Source: Mycobacteriaceae bacterium
GTDB taxonomy: Bacteria > Actinomycetota > Actinomycetes > Mycobacteriales > Mycobacteriaceae
Assembly (NCBI GenBank): GCA_019749805.1
Contig: JAIEPH010000066.1
Location: 62,001-126,000, forward strand
DNA length: 64,000 nucleotides
Direction of reading: 5' to 3'
Positions 8,965 to 17,829 of this stretch are shown here, piece after piece (the stretch's first letter is position 1; every line of letters starts with the position of its first letter). Under the pieces are notes generated by a model that worked only from the letters and a program-made list of their open reading frames with translations, was not told the origin of the DNA and made no database searches. A program made the position numbers and the translations under genes.

Positions 8965-10432
8965 TCCCCGTGGTTTTCTGAAGTACACGACGCGCGAGAC
9001 CCCGCAGCGACGGCCGGTCCCGCTGCGGCTTCGCGACTGGAAAGAGGTCTACGAGGACTTCTCCCACGACACCCTGCGCGAGCAGGCGACTCGCTGCATG
9101 GATTGCGGTATCCCCTTCTGCCACAATGGATGCCCCTTGGGAAACCTGATTCCCGAATGGAACGACCTGGTGCGCAACGACCGGTGGCGTGACGCGATCG
9201 AACGGCTGCACGCCACCAACAACTTCCCTGAGTTCACCGGGCGGCTGTGCCCGGCGCCGTGCGAAGGCTCGTGTGTTCTCGGCATCAACCAGGATCCGGT
9301 CACCATCAAGCAGATCGAGGTCGAGATCATCGACAAGGCTTTCGAAGAGGGCTGGGTCGTGCCGCTCCCGCCGGACAAACTCACCGGCAAGAAGGTGGCC
9401 GTCGTCGGCTCGGGTCCGGCAGGCTTGGCCGCGGCTCAGCAGCTGACACGCGCGGGGCATGCGGTGACGGTGTTCGAACGCGAGGATCGCATCGGCGGCC
9501 TGCTGCGCTACGGCATCCCCGAATTCAAGATGGAGAAGCGCCACATCGATCGGCGTCTCGAGCAGATGAAGGCCGAGGGAACGCAGTTCCGTCCAGGCGT
9601 GAACGTCGGTGTCGACATCACCGTCGCGCAGTTGCGGCTGAACTACGACGCCGTGGTGCTCGCAGGCGGCGCGACCGCATGGCGTGACCTGCCGGTCCCG
9701 GGTCGTGAGCTCGACGGTATTCATCAGGCGATGGAGTTCCTGCCGTGGGCCAACCGCGTTGTAGCGGGTGATTTGAGAGATGAAGCGCGAGGCGAGGACG
9801 GCGAGCCGCCGATCACCGCCAAGGGCAAAAAGGTGATCATCATCGGCGGCGGCGACACGGGTGCCGACTGCCTGGGTACCTCGCACCGCCAAGGTGCGGA
9901 AAGCGTGCACCAGTTCGAGATCATGCCGCGCCCGCCGGAGCAGCGTGCCGACAGCACGCCGTGGCCGGTCTACCCGCTCATGTTCCGGGTGAGCTCGGCC
10001 CACGAAGAGGGCGGCGAGCGCGTCTACTCGGTCAACACCGAGGAGTTCCTCGGCACCGACGGCCGGGTCACGCATCTGCGCGGTCATGAGGTCGAGATGA
10101 AGGCCGGCAAGTTCGAGAAGGTCGACGGCAGCGACTTCGAGCTCGAGGCCGATCTGGTGCTGCTGGCCATGGGCTTCGTCGGTCCCGAGCGTGAGGGGTT
10201 GCTGACCGAGCTCGGTGTCGAGTTCACCGAACGCGGCAACGTCGCGCGTGACGACGATTTTGCGACAACGGTGCCCGGCGTCTTCGTTGCCGGTGACATG
10301 GGTCGCGGCCAGTCGCTCATCGTATGGGCGATCGCGGAGGGCCGGGCCGCGGCCGCCGGTGTGGACCGCTACCTGATGGGCAACACCGCGCTGCCCGCGC
10401 CTATCAAGCCGACGGCGGTTCCGCAACGCTAG
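8957..10432 (+). CDS. gltD: Glutamate synthase (NADPH) small subunit
   Basis: GltD (491 aa) takes electrons from NADPH through FAD and two iron-sulfur clusters and feeds GltB. The N-terminal cysteine-rich region contains CMDCGIPFCHNGCP and CPAPCEGSC, the ligands of the [4Fe-4S] clusters. A first Rossmann motif VVGSGPAGLAAAQ (about residue 150) binds FAD and a second, IIGGGDTGADC (about residue 295), binds NADPH. A C-terminal GVFVAGDMGRGQ segment closes the FAD site. The start overlaps the gltB end by 8 nt, so the two subunits form one operon. Confidence 0.97.
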   Translation: MPDPRGFLKYTTRETPQRRPVPLRLRDWKEVYEDFSHDTLREQATRCMDCGIPFCHNGCPLGNLIPEWNDLVRNDRWRDAIERLHATNNFPEFTGRLCPAPCEGSCVLGINQDPVTIKQIEVEIIDKAFEEGWVVPLPPDKLTGKKVAVVGSGPAGLAAAQQLTRAGHAVTVFEREDRIGGLLRYGIPEFKMEKRHIDRRLEQMKAEGTQFRPGVNVGVDITVAQLRLNYDAVVLAGGATAWRDLPVPGRELDGIHQAMEFLPWANRVVAGDLRDEARGEDGEPPITAKGKKVIIIGGGDTGADCLGTSHRQGAESVHQFEIMPRPPEQRADSTPWPVYPLMFRVSSAHEEGGERVYSVNTEEFLGTDGRVTHLRGHEVEMKAGKFEKVDGSDFELEADLVLLAMGFVGPEREGLLTELGVEFTERGNVARDDDFATTVPGVFVAGDMGRGQSLIVWAIAEGRAAAAGVDRYLMGNTALPAPIKPTAVPQR

Positions 10433-10492
10433 TCCGACGACACGCCCTGCAATACACGTGTTTTGGGCCCAGCTCGCGGGACAGTTGTTCCG

Positions 10493-11326
10493 ATGCCAGG
10501 GCGGTACCGCCTCCCCTACGCCGGCACCGAACTGACCCGGCGGCACTTCATCGCGGCCCTTTCCGTCGCCACTGTGTCCGGGGTCGGCCTCAGCCGGTGC
10601 AGCTTCGGCGCACAACGACAGGTTGCCGCCGCATCTGAACCGGCCGCCGCGACCTCACCGGAGCTGTTGCCGCCGCCGCCGCGCGCGACGCGCATTCAGC
10701 TGCCCGGCGGTGTCCTGAGCAGCCTGCCAGGTGCGGGAGATCTGTTGGCCCTGACGGTCGACGATGGGGTGAACAGTGACGTGGTGCGTGCTTACACCCA
10801 GTTCGCCAAGGACACCGGCGTGCGGCTGACGTACTTCGTCAACGGCAGCTATCCGGCGTGGACGGACCACGTCGACCTATTGCGGCCGATGGTTGACGAC
10901 GGCCAGATACAACTGGCCAACCACACGTGGTCACATCCGAACATGACGAGAATTCCGTTAGTCGCTGTGGCAGAGGAGTTTCGGCGCAATCACGACTTCC
11001 TGTGGAAGACCTATGGCGTCGACGTCCGGCCCTACTTCCGTTCGCCCTACGGTGCGCGCAACGCCCACGTCGAGAAGGTGGCCGGCGATCTCGGCTACAC
11101 GACCGACACGCTCTGGTCGGGGACTCTCGAGGACCAGAACCTGATCCCCGAGGCCGAGATCGTGAAGATGGCACAGGCCTACTTCACGCCGCAGGCGATC
11201 GTGATCGGCCATCTCAACCACCTGCCGGTGACGAATGTCTACGGCCAACTCGTCGACATCATCCGTGCGCGAAGGCTTCGTATGGTGACCCTCGATGACG
11301 TCTTTCTGCGGCCCGTTCAAGCTTAG
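10493..11326 (+). CDS. Exported polysaccharide deacetylase (NodB fold), probable Tat substrate
   Basis: The 277-residue protein begins with MPGRYRLPY followed by TRRHFIAALSVATVSGVGLS, a twin-arginine-like signal region with a hydrophobic core around residues 23-40. A Cys follows it, so lipidation is possible but the lipobox is poor. The NodB domain shows motif 1 as TVDDGVNSD (usual TFDDG), motif 2 as NHTWSHPNMTR with the metal-binding H-x3-H, and motif 3 as RSPYGARN. These enzymes remove acetyl groups from N-acetylated sugars in peptidoglycan or other glycans. The substrate is not known. It sits 60 nt after gltD and may have its own promoter. Confidence 0.85.
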   Translation: MPGRYRLPYAGTELTRRHFIAALSVATVSGVGLSRCSFGAQRQVAAASEPAAATSPELLPPPPRATRIQLPGGVLSSLPGAGDLLALTVDDGVNSDVVRAYTQFAKDTGVRLTYFVNGSYPAWTDHVDLLRPMVDDGQIQLANHTWSHPNMTRIPLVAVAEEFRRNHDFLWKTYGVDVRPYFRSPYGARNAHVEKVAGDLGYTTDTLWSGTLEDQNLIPEAEIVKMAQAYFTPQAIVIGHLNHLPVTNVYGQLVDIIRARRLRMVTLDDVFLRPVQA

Positions 11327-11345
11327 AATCCGAGTCACACAAACA

Positions 11346-11370
11346 ACATCAGTCACATCAGAAACATCAG
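11346..11370 (+). repeat. Three ACATCAG direct repeats with exact 9-nt period
   Basis: ACATCAG occurs at 11346-11352, 11355-11361 and 11364-11370, each 9 nt apart. The array lies just after the deacetylase stop and 121 nt before the 46-aa gene. Short tandem motifs of this kind can be regulator sites, but none is recognised here. Confidence 0.6.
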
Positions 11371-11490
11371 ATGATTTCTCGGCGCGCCTCGCCCCGTTTG
11401 CCAACTCGCCGGTATCTAATGACTTCATGAGGGCATTGCGCTAGGGTAAGGCCCCGAGCAGCTATCGGTATCGACGCAGGAGTTATCACT

Positions 11491-11631
11491 GTGTACCTCA
11501 ACCCGCTATCTCGGTCACGGGTGAATCGAATCGCCTGGTCACTGTTCCGACATCCCCTGAAGAGCCGCGAGTTCCCAGCCAAGGCCGAGCGCCTGATCAC
11601 CGCCGACGAACTGGTCCGCTTCGGCGTCTAG
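11491..11631 (+). CDS. Small basic protein of 46 residues
   Basis: This short gene begins with GTG and encodes VYLNPLSRSRVNRIAW... ending in ADELVRFGV. It was recognised because a strong ribosome binding site AGGAG (11479-11483) lies 7 nt upstream and because the sequence has normal codon use. The protein is basic, with many Arg, an aromatic patch (AWSLFRHP) and an acidic C-terminal helix-like tail. No signal peptide, membrane segment or known domain is evident. It stands alone between the deacetylase and the convergent LLM oxidoreductase. The function is unknown. Confidence 0.65.
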   Translation: MYLNPLSRSRVNRIAWSLFRHPLKSREFPAKAERLITADELVRFGV

Positions 11632-11635
11632 CGAA

Positions 11636-11712
11636 TTCCGTTACCGCCAAGCGGTCGCGCTGTGATTGCCGTGATTCACCCTTTGCCGAATCGTTATCCT
11701 TCCGTTACCGCC
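11636..11712. repeat. Pair of exact 13-bp direct repeats
   Basis: TTCCGTTACCGCC occurs at 11636-11648 and again at 11700-11712, 64 nt apart. The pair brackets the gap between the 46-aa gene and the end of the LLM oxidoreductase gene. It might mark a small duplication or deletion scar, or be chance. Confidence 0.5.
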
Positions 11713-11713
11713 G

Positions 11714-12571
11714 CTAATCTTTGCTACCCAGCAATCCCGATGCCCTGATCTCGTTGGCAAGCGGCTCGAGAACGGCGGGGTCATACGGCGGCGGCAGGTA
11801 GATGATCGCCAAGTCCAGACCCTCCGTGCCCAGCGCGGCGGCTTCCTCGACGACCTTGCCGTAATCACGGTCCTCGCCCAACCGCACATGAGCCGACAGC
11901 ATGATCTCCTTGGGATCCCGGCCGATGTCCGCGCAGTGCCCGGCGAGCACATCGCGCTTGCGGGCGAATTCCTCGGGCGGACCGCCGACGAAGTTCCAGT
12001 GCTGGGCGTAGCGGGCGGTGATCTTCAGGGTGCGCTTCTCGCCGCTGCCGCCGATGCAGATGGGCGGGTGCGGCTGCTGGGGGCCCTTGGGCTCGTTGCG
12101 AGCATCCTTGAGCTGATAGAACTTTCCGTCGAACGTCGTCGTCTCCTTGGACAGCAGGCTCGTCAGCACCTCGCACGCCTCCTCGAACCGATCGAAGCGT
12201 TCCTTGATCGAGCCGAGTTCGATCCCGTAGGCCCCGGACTCCTCCTCGTTCCACCCGGCGCCGATGCCGAGCTCCAGTCGGCCGTCGGAGACGATGTCCA
12301 GTGCCGCAGCCATATTCGCGAGCACGGCGGGGTGACGGTAGTGGATGCCGGTGACGAGCACACCCACCCGCAGCCGCTGTGTTGCCTGGGCCAGCGCGGT
12401 CAACGTGACCCACCCTTCCAGGCACGGCCCCGTCGAGTCGGAGAAAATCGGATAGAAGTGGTCGAAGGTCCAGCCGGACTCGTAGACCTCGATGTCGTCG
12501 GCGGCCTTCCAGACGGCGAGCATGTCGGACCACGTGGTGTTCTGCGGGGAAGTCTTGAATGCGAATCTCAC
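11714..12571 (-). CDS. LLM-class F420-dependent oxidoreductase
   Basis: The 285-residue protein has the luciferase-like TIM-barrel pattern. It starts MRFAFKTSPQ, has AQATQRLRVGVLVTGIHYRHPAVLANMAAALD near residues 60-90, then SDGRLELGIGAGWNEEE. This last segment is typical of F420-binding members in actinobacteria. Such enzymes oxidise or reduce small molecules using F420/F420H2 in the cytosol. The substrate is unknown. The gene is alone on its strand and converges on the 46-aa gene. A flavin-dependent member cannot be excluded, but the family and the organism favour F420. Confidence 0.85.
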   Translation of the reverse strand: MRFAFKTSPQNTTWSDMLAVWKAADDIEVYESGWTFDHFYPIFSDSTGPCLEGWVTLTALAQATQRLRVGVLVTGIHYRHPAVLANMAAALDIVSDGRLELGIGAGWNEEESGAYGIELGSIKERFDRFEEACEVLTSLLSKETTTFDGKFYQLKDARNEPKGPQQPHPPICIGGSGEKRTLKITARYAQHWNFVGGPPEEFARKRDVLAGHCADIGRDPKEIMLSAHVRLGEDRDYGKVVEEAAALGTEGLDLAIIYLPPPYDPAVLEPLANEIRASGLLGSKD

Positions 12572-12609
12572 GTAGATCCAGCGTAGTCCGGATTCCTGCG
12601 GATAAACCG

Positions 12610-14106
12610 TCAGTCCGATTCGCCGTACTCTCCGAACCAGTGCGCCAGCTTGCCCCGTCGGCTTACCGCGCGCAGCCGGCGTTCGGCCGCGGCCCTGGTC
12701 TTGGTGGTGGTGACGATCAGCAGTTCGTCACCGATCTCGATGCGGGTATCGGGCTGCGGGACGAACGTATGGCCGTCGCGGATGATCAAGGTGATCACGC
12801 TCGGGTCGGGCAACCGCAACTCCAGGACCGTCACGTTGTGCAGCCGGGACGGATCCTGCACGGTCATCGTCAGCAGCTCCGCGTCGAGCACATCGAGTGG
12901 TGCCGCCTCGACCTGGAGCTCACGGGTGGCTTCCTTCGGGATGAGACCCAGGCGGTGCGCGAGGAAGTGCAGACTCGGCCCCTGCACCAACGTGTAGACC
13001 ACCACCAGGATGAACACGATGTTGAGGATGCGGATGCTGTCCGGCACGCCTCCGACGATCGGGAACGTCGCGAGCACGATCGGCACCGCACCGCGCAGAC
13101 CGGCCCACGAGATGAACACCTGTTCGCGCCACGGAATTCGGAACCAGATCAGAGAGGCAAACACCGAGACGGGCCTGGCGATCAGGAGCAGGACGAGACC
13201 GATCACGATCCCCGCCGCCAACTCGGCGCCCAGGTCGCTGGGATCCACGAGCAGGCCGAGCAGGACGAACAGGCCGATCTGCGCCAGCCAGCCGAGCCCT
13301 TCCGCGAATGACCGCGTGGCCGCGCGGTGGGGCAGCCCGGTGTTGGCAAGCACGACGGCCGCCAGATACGCGGCGAGGAATCCGCTCGCGTGGGCGCTTC
13401 CGGCAGCGGCGAACGCGACCATGCCGAAACCGAATGTCGCCAACGGATACAGCCCGGATGCGGGAAGTGCGATGCGGCGCAGCGCGATCGAACCCAAGAA
13501 TCCGCAGCCCAACCCAATCGCCGCACCCGCAACCAGCTCGTAAACGACTTGTGCGAGTGCATGTCCCGCAGACAGTTCGAGCGGCGTCACGCTGAACATC
13601 AGAACGAGGATGACGGTCGGCGCGTCGTTGAAACCGGACTCGGCCTCGAGCAGCCCCTTCACCCGGCGAGGTAGCGGCACGACGCGCAGCACCGAGAACA
13701 CCGCGGCGGCGTCGGTGATGGAGACGACGGCGCCAAGCAGCACCGCCAGCTGCCAGTCGATGCCGAGCAGCAGATGGGCACCCGCAGCGGTGACCGCCGT
13801 ACTGACCGCCACACCGATGGTGGCCAACGCGCCCGCGGGAGCCAATACTTTGCGAATGTCGGAGAAGCGCGTCGTCAAGCCGCCTTCGACGAGGATGACC
13901 GCCAGCGCGACGGTGCCGAGGTGGTCGGCAAGCAGGTAGTTGTCGAACTGCAGACCGAGCCCGTCCTCGCCGACGATGACGCCGACGCCGAGGAACAACA
14001 GCAGGCTGGGTAGACCTACCCGACTCGCCGCCCGGGTGGCGACGATGCTGGCCAACAGCACCAGCCCACCGGCGAGCAGCGTCAGATACAGCTGCTCCAA
14101 GGTCAT
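12610..14106 (-). CDS. K+/H+ (or Na+/H+) antiporter, CPA1 NhaP2-type with TrkA-C domain
   Basis: The 498-residue protein has about 12 transmembrane helices followed by a cytosolic TrkA-C (RCK_C) domain at roughly residues 400-480 (LRLPDPSVITLIIRDG, then IEIGDELLIVTTT). The core contains SGFNDAPT, the acidic pair region expected to carry the exchanged proton. This matches YcgO/CvrA/NhaP2 proteins that expel K+ or Na+ in exchange for H+. The start at 14106 (MTLEQLYLTLL) was chosen because the first membrane helix follows directly; longer frames add unlikely residues. It is divergent from a TrkA-type protein, which suggests a shared role in potassium balance. Confidence 0.88.
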   Translation of the reverse strand: MTLEQLYLTLLAGGLVLLASIVATRAASRVGLPSLLLFLGVGVIVGEDGLGLQFDNYLLADHLGTVALAVILVEGGLTTRFSDIRKVLAPAGALATIGVAVSTAVTAAGAHLLLGIDWQLAVLLGAVVSITDAAAVFSVLRVVPLPRRVKGLLEAESGFNDAPTVILVLMFSVTPLELSAGHALAQVVYELVAGAAIGLGCGFLGSIALRRIALPASGLYPLATFGFGMVAFAAAGSAHASGFLAAYLAAVVLANTGLPHRAATRSFAEGLGWLAQIGLFVLLGLLVDPSDLGAELAAGIVIGLVLLLIARPVSVFASLIWFRIPWREQVFISWAGLRGAVPIVLATFPIVGGVPDSIRILNIVFILVVVYTLVQGPSLHFLAHRLGLIPKEATRELQVEAAPLDVLDAELLTMTVQDPSRLHNVTVLELRLPDPSVITLIIRDGHTFVPQPDTRIEIGDELLIVTTTKTRAAAERRLRAVSRRGKLAHWFGEYGESD

Positions 14107-14261
14107 TCGAATCGCTTTCGGGAGGGTGTCAGTGAGCTTCGACGTGCAGTAAACACCTACCACGGCCGCGAAGCGCCGTGGTCAGGTGCGACGATGAGCC
14201 GATGTTCCGATTGACGCGGCGAAAAACCGAGGAATCGGGCCGCGCTGATGAACGACCGAAG

Positions 14262-14936
14262 ATGCGCATCGGCGTCGCCGGCGCCGGAGCGATCGGTCGC
14301 TCCGTCGCCCAGGAACTGATCGGCTACGGGCACAAGGTGTTGCTGATCGAGCACAACGTCCGCCACTACGAACCGCACACCGTGCCGGACGCGGACTGGC
14401 TGTTGGCCGACGCCTGCGAGCTGACCTCACTCGAGGACGCGGGGATCCAGACCTGCGACGTGGTGATCGCCGCGACGGGCGACGACAAGGTGAACCTGAC
14501 GGCCTCGCTGCTGGCCAAAACCGAGTTCGGCGTCGACCGAGTGGTGGCGCGCGTCAACGACATGCGTAATGCGTGGCTGTTCACCGAGTCTTGGGGTATC
14601 GACGTCGCCGTTTCGGCACCCGCGGCCCTGGTCGCCGCGATCGAGGGCGCCATCGACATCGGCCATGTCGTGCGGCTGATGGAACTGCGCCAGGGACAGG
14701 TGAGCCTGTCGAAACTGACGCTGCCCGAGGGCGATCCACTGGTTGGTCAGCGGATGCGCGATCTGCCGCTGCTGGAGAACGCCGCGCTGGCGATCGTGAT
14801 CCGGGAGAGCGGGATCGTGTTCCCGAAGCCGGACGACGTGCTCGAGGCCGGTGACGAGATGCTGTTCTTCGCAGGCGGTGCCCAGAATCAGGTGTCTGCG
14901 TTGGTTCAGGGTGCGACGGGGCCGCTCGACGACTGA
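14262..14936 (+). CDS. TrkA-family potassium transport regulatory protein
   Basis: The protein resembles mycobacterial CeoB/CeoC (TrkA). An N-terminal Rossmann domain starts MRIGVAGAGAIGRSVAQELI and includes VIAATGDDKVNLTASLLAKTEFG. A TrkA-C domain follows from about residue 140 (LPEGDPLVGQRMRDLP). These proteins bind NAD(H) and gate K+ uptake or efflux systems. The start at 14262 aligns with the family and gives 224 residues. An upstream ATG at 14202 would add 20 residues of low GC3 coding quality and is less likely. It is divergent from the antiporter, which has its own TrkA-C domain. Confidence 0.85.
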   Translation: MRIGVAGAGAIGRSVAQELIGYGHKVLLIEHNVRHYEPHTVPDADWLLADACELTSLEDAGIQTCDVVIAATGDDKVNLTASLLAKTEFGVDRVVARVNDMRNAWLFTESWGIDVAVSAPAALVAAIEGAIDIGHVVRLMELRQGQVSLSKLTLPEGDPLVGQRMRDLPLLENAALAIVIRESGIVFPKPDDVLEAGDEMLFFAGGAQNQVSALVQGATGPLDD

Positions 14937-14990
14937 GCCCGCCCGGCCGACTGATCGAAGCGTGCCGACGGTCGGCGGCGACTGCGCTAC

Positions 14991-15019
14991 TCTATCTGAT
15001 AAATTCTTCAACTGATAGA
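14991..15019. promoter_or_regulatory. Probable ArsR-family operator, inverted repeat TCTATC/GATAGA
   Basis: TCTATC (14991-14996) and GATAGA (15014-15019) form a perfect 6-bp inverted repeat with a 17-nt AT-rich centre. In addition CTGATA occurs in direct orientation in both halves. The element is 31 nt before the ArsR-type start and is the most AT-rich stretch nearby, so it likely includes the operon promoter and an autoregulatory site. Confidence 0.5.
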
Positions 15020-15050
15020 TCAAACTAAACAGCAAGCCTTCAGGAGAGCC

Positions 15051-15389
15051 GTGGAGCCGCAGCCGCTGTACAAGCTCAAGGGCGAGTTTTTCAAGACCCT
15101 CGGCCACCCGGCCCGCGTCAGGATTCTGGAACTGCTGGCCGACAAGGACCGATCCGTGGGTGAACTGCTGCCCGAGGTCGGTCTCGAATCGTCGAACCTG
15201 TCTCAGCAGCTCGGCGTGCTGCGCCGGGCTGGGGTAGTGACCACGCGAAAGGACGGCAACACCGTCATCTACTCGATCGCCTCACCGGACATTGCCGAAC
15301 TGCTCGCGATGGCGCGCAAGGTGCTGACGACGGTGCTCAGTGACCGGGTTGCCGTGCTGGCGGACCTCCGTGCCGATGGTAAGCAATGA
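15051..15389 (+). CDS. ArsR-family transcriptional regulator (Rv0081-like)
   Basis: The 112-residue protein is a winged helix-turn-helix of the ArsR type. It has KTLGHPARVRILELLADKDRSVGELLPEVGLESSNLSQQ-like features at residues 12-50 and a beta-wing with TTRKDGNTVIYS. No metal-binding CxC motif is present, so metal sensing is doubtful. In M. tuberculosis the homologous Rv0081 heads the same gene order and takes part in the hypoxia response. A GTG start at 15051 is preceded by AGGAG at 15042-15046. It overlaps the next gene by 4 nt. Confidence 0.88.
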   Translation: MEPQPLYKLKGEFFKTLGHPARVRILELLADKDRSVGELLPEVGLESSNLSQQLGVLRRAGVVTTRKDGNTVIYSIASPDIAELLAMARKVLTTVLSDRVAVLADLRADGKQ

Positions 15390-15865
15390 GCTGGATCCGC
15401 AAGATATTTCAGGTTGGGCGTGTGGTCGAGCCGCCAGGGCCCGCGCCTGAGGTGAGGGTAAAACCTCCAGCCGGCGTGCGTGGATCGCTGCAGATTCGCC
15501 ATGTCGACGCGGGTTCATGCAACGGGTGCGAAGTGGAGATCGGCGGTGCGTTCGGTCCGGTGTACGACGCCGAGCAGTACGGGGCGCGACTGGTCGCCTC
15601 TCCCCGGCACGCGGATGCGCTGCTGGTCACCGGTGTCGTCACGCACAACATGGCCGAGCCTCTGCGCAACACCGTCGCGGCCACACCGCAGCCGAGGGTC
15701 GTGATCGCCTGCGGCGACTGCGCGCTGCACCGCGGCATATTCGCCGACGCCTACGGCGTGGCCGGCGCGGTCGGCGACATCGTGCAGGTCGATGTCGAAA
15801 TACCGGGGTGCCCACCATCGCCCGCCCAGATCGTCAACGCGCTGCGGTCGGTGACCGGGAAGTGA
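15386..15865 (+). CDS. NuoB/HycG-like iron-sulfur small subunit (Rv0082-like)
   Basis: The 159-residue protein matches the small subunit of group 4 hydrogenases and complex I. Cysteines in SCNGCEVEI, the CGDC segment and PGCPP would hold one [4Fe-4S] cluster equivalent to complex I N2. It should sit against the large subunit (20916-22391) on the cytosolic side of the membrane arm. It overlaps its neighbours at both ends (4 nt), which points to co-translation. The electron donor is unknown because no 8Fe ferredoxin-type subunit gene is present in the operon. Confidence 0.88.
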   Translation: MSWIRKIFQVGRVVEPPGPAPEVRVKPPAGVRGSLQIRHVDAGSCNGCEVEIGGAFGPVYDAEQYGARLVASPRHADALLVTGVVTHNMAEPLRNTVAATPQPRVVIACGDCALHRGIFADAYGVAGAVGDIVQVDVEIPGCPPSPAQIVNALRSVTGK

Positions 15866-17829
15866 CCGTCACGCTCTCCGCCCCGTCGGGGGCGGAGCGA
15901 AAGGATGTGTCGCGCGACCTTTTCGGCGTCGTCGCCGGGCTGATCACCGCGGGCATCGGCGCCATCGGGGTGTGGCTGGGCCTGGTCGGCATCTTCGGCG
16001 AGGCACGGCCTGTGACCATCGGCTGGCTGTTGCCACTGTCCGGGGTGCAGTTGGACCTGGACCCGCTCGGCGGATTCTTCATGGCGCTGACCGGGGCGGT
16101 CGCGGTGCCGGTCGGTGTCTATGCCGTCGGCTATGCCCGGAATTTGAGCCGAACACCCGCGGCGGTGCTGCCGTTGTTGGTCGCGGCCATGCTCATGGTG
16201 CCCGCGACCGCATCGGTGACGACGTTCCTGTTGGCCTGGGAGCTGATGGCGATTTCGTCGCTGGTGCTGGTGCTCGCCGACCACACCCGTCCCGAGGTGC
16301 GGACCGCGGCACTGGTCTACGCGGTGATGACGCAACTCGGCTTCGTCGCGATCCTGGTCGGACTCATGGTGTTGTCGGCCTCGGGTGGCGCCGACCGCTT
16401 CGCCGAGATGACCGACGTGCCCGACGGTGTGCGGACATTGGTCTTTTTGTTGACACTTGCCGGGTTCGGTTCCAAGGCGGGTCTGGTGCCGCTGCACGCG
16501 TGGCTGCCGCGGGCCCATCCGGAGGCGCCGAGCCCGGTATCGGCTCTGATGAGCGCCGCGATGGTCAACCTCGGCATCTACGGCATCGTGCGCATCGATC
16601 TGCAGCTGCTCGGCCCGGGCCCACGCTGGTGGGGGCTGGCCCTGCTCGTGGTTGGCGGGGTGTCGGCGCTTTACGGCGTGCTGCAGGCCTCCGTGGCAAC
16701 GAATCTCAAACGTCTCCTTGCCTATTCGACGACAGAGAACATGGGGTTGATAACCCTCGCGCTGGGTGCGGCGACACTCTTCGCGAGCTCCGGCGCGCCG
16801 GCACCTGCGACCATCGCGATGGCCGCAGCAGCGCTGCACCTCGTCGGCCACGCCGCGTTCAAGTGCCTGGGCTTTCTGGCGGCGGGGTCGGTGCTGGCGG
16901 CCACCGGGCTGAGCGACCTTGATCGGCTCGGCGGTCTGGCCCGGCGGATGCCCGCCACCACGATGCTGTTCGGGGTGGCCGCTCTCGGCGCGTCCGGGCT
17001 GCCGCTCGGCGCGGGGTTCGTCAGCGAGTGGTTGTTGGTTCAGTCGCTTATCCATGCGGCCCCCGGCAACGACACGGTGGTGTCGTTGACGGCGCCACTG
17101 GCGGTGGGGGTGGTCGCGCTGACTGCGGGATTGGGGGTGGCGGCGATGGTCAAGGCGTTCGGCATCGGATTCCTGGCGCGGCCGCGGTCCGAATCTGCTT
17201 ACGCAGCAGAGGAATCCCCTCGCACCATGGTGGTGGGCATGACGGTTGCCGCCGTCGGTTGCGTGCTGATCGGGGTGACCCCGGATGTGGTGGCGCCCGC
17301 GCTGCGCCGGGTGCTCTCGACACTACCGGCCACGGGGGCGGTCGACTTCGCCGACTTCGGTGCTGTGATTCGACTGCCAGGTGTTGCCGGCTCGATCGCG
17401 CCGGGGGTGATCGCGGCGGTGCTATTGATCGCGGTGCTGGCGGCAGTGGTGTTGAGCCAATGGGGATCGCGGCGCCGTCCCCCCACCGAGGAGCTGCCGC
17501 TGTGGGCGTGCGGAGCCGACGACCTGACCGCCCGGATGCAGTACACCGCAACATCCTTCGCCGAGCCCCTGCAGCGGGTGTTCGACGACGTCCTTCGTCC
17601 CGATACCGACATCGAGGTCACACCCTTCGCCGAATCGCAGTACATGGTCGAGGCGGTGAGATACCGCAGCCGGATGGTCGATGCGATCGAGGAGAGGCTC
17701 TACACGCCGGTGGTGCGGGCCGTGACCGCAATGGCGAACCTGCTGCGTCGGGCACACACCGGCAGCGTGCACCTTTACCTCGCCTACGGAGCGCTCGGCG
17801 TACTGATCATGCTGGTGGTGGCCCAGTGA
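15862..17829 (+). CDS. HyfB/NuoL-like proton-translocating membrane subunit (Rv0083-like)
   Basis: The 655-residue protein is a multi-span antiporter-like subunit with the Proton_antipo_M domain. The segment GSKAGLVPLHAWLPRAHPEAPSP is diagnostic and holds the Lys and His residues of the proton path. The GTG start at 15862 overlaps the TGA of the previous gene (GTGA), giving an N-terminus of VTVTLSAPSG. It belongs to the membrane arm of a hydrogenase-related complex. Length is close to the M. tuberculosis homolog (about 640 aa). Confidence 0.88.
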   Translation: MTVTLSAPSGAERKDVSRDLFGVVAGLITAGIGAIGVWLGLVGIFGEARPVTIGWLLPLSGVQLDLDPLGGFFMALTGAVAVPVGVYAVGYARNLSRTPAAVLPLLVAAMLMVPATASVTTFLLAWELMAISSLVLVLADHTRPEVRTAALVYAVMTQLGFVAILVGLMVLSASGGADRFAEMTDVPDGVRTLVFLLTLAGFGSKAGLVPLHAWLPRAHPEAPSPVSALMSAAMVNLGIYGIVRIDLQLLGPGPRWWGLALLVVGGVSALYGVLQASVATNLKRLLAYSTTENMGLITLALGAATLFASSGAPAPATIAMAAAALHLVGHAAFKCLGFLAAGSVLAATGLSDLDRLGGLARRMPATTMLFGVAALGASGLPLGAGFVSEWLLVQSLIHAAPGNDTVVSLTAPLAVGVVALTAGLGVAAMVKAFGIGFLARPRSESAYAAEESPRTMVVGMTVAAVGCVLIGVTPDVVAPALRRVLSTLPATGAVDFADFGAVIRLPGVAGSIAPGVIAAVLLIAVLAAVVLSQWGSRRRPPTEELPLWACGADDLTARMQYTATSFAEPLQRVFDDVLRPDTDIEVTPFAESQYMVEAVRYRSRMVDAIEERLYTPVVRAVTAMANLLRRAHTGSVHLYLAYGALGVLIMLVVAQ

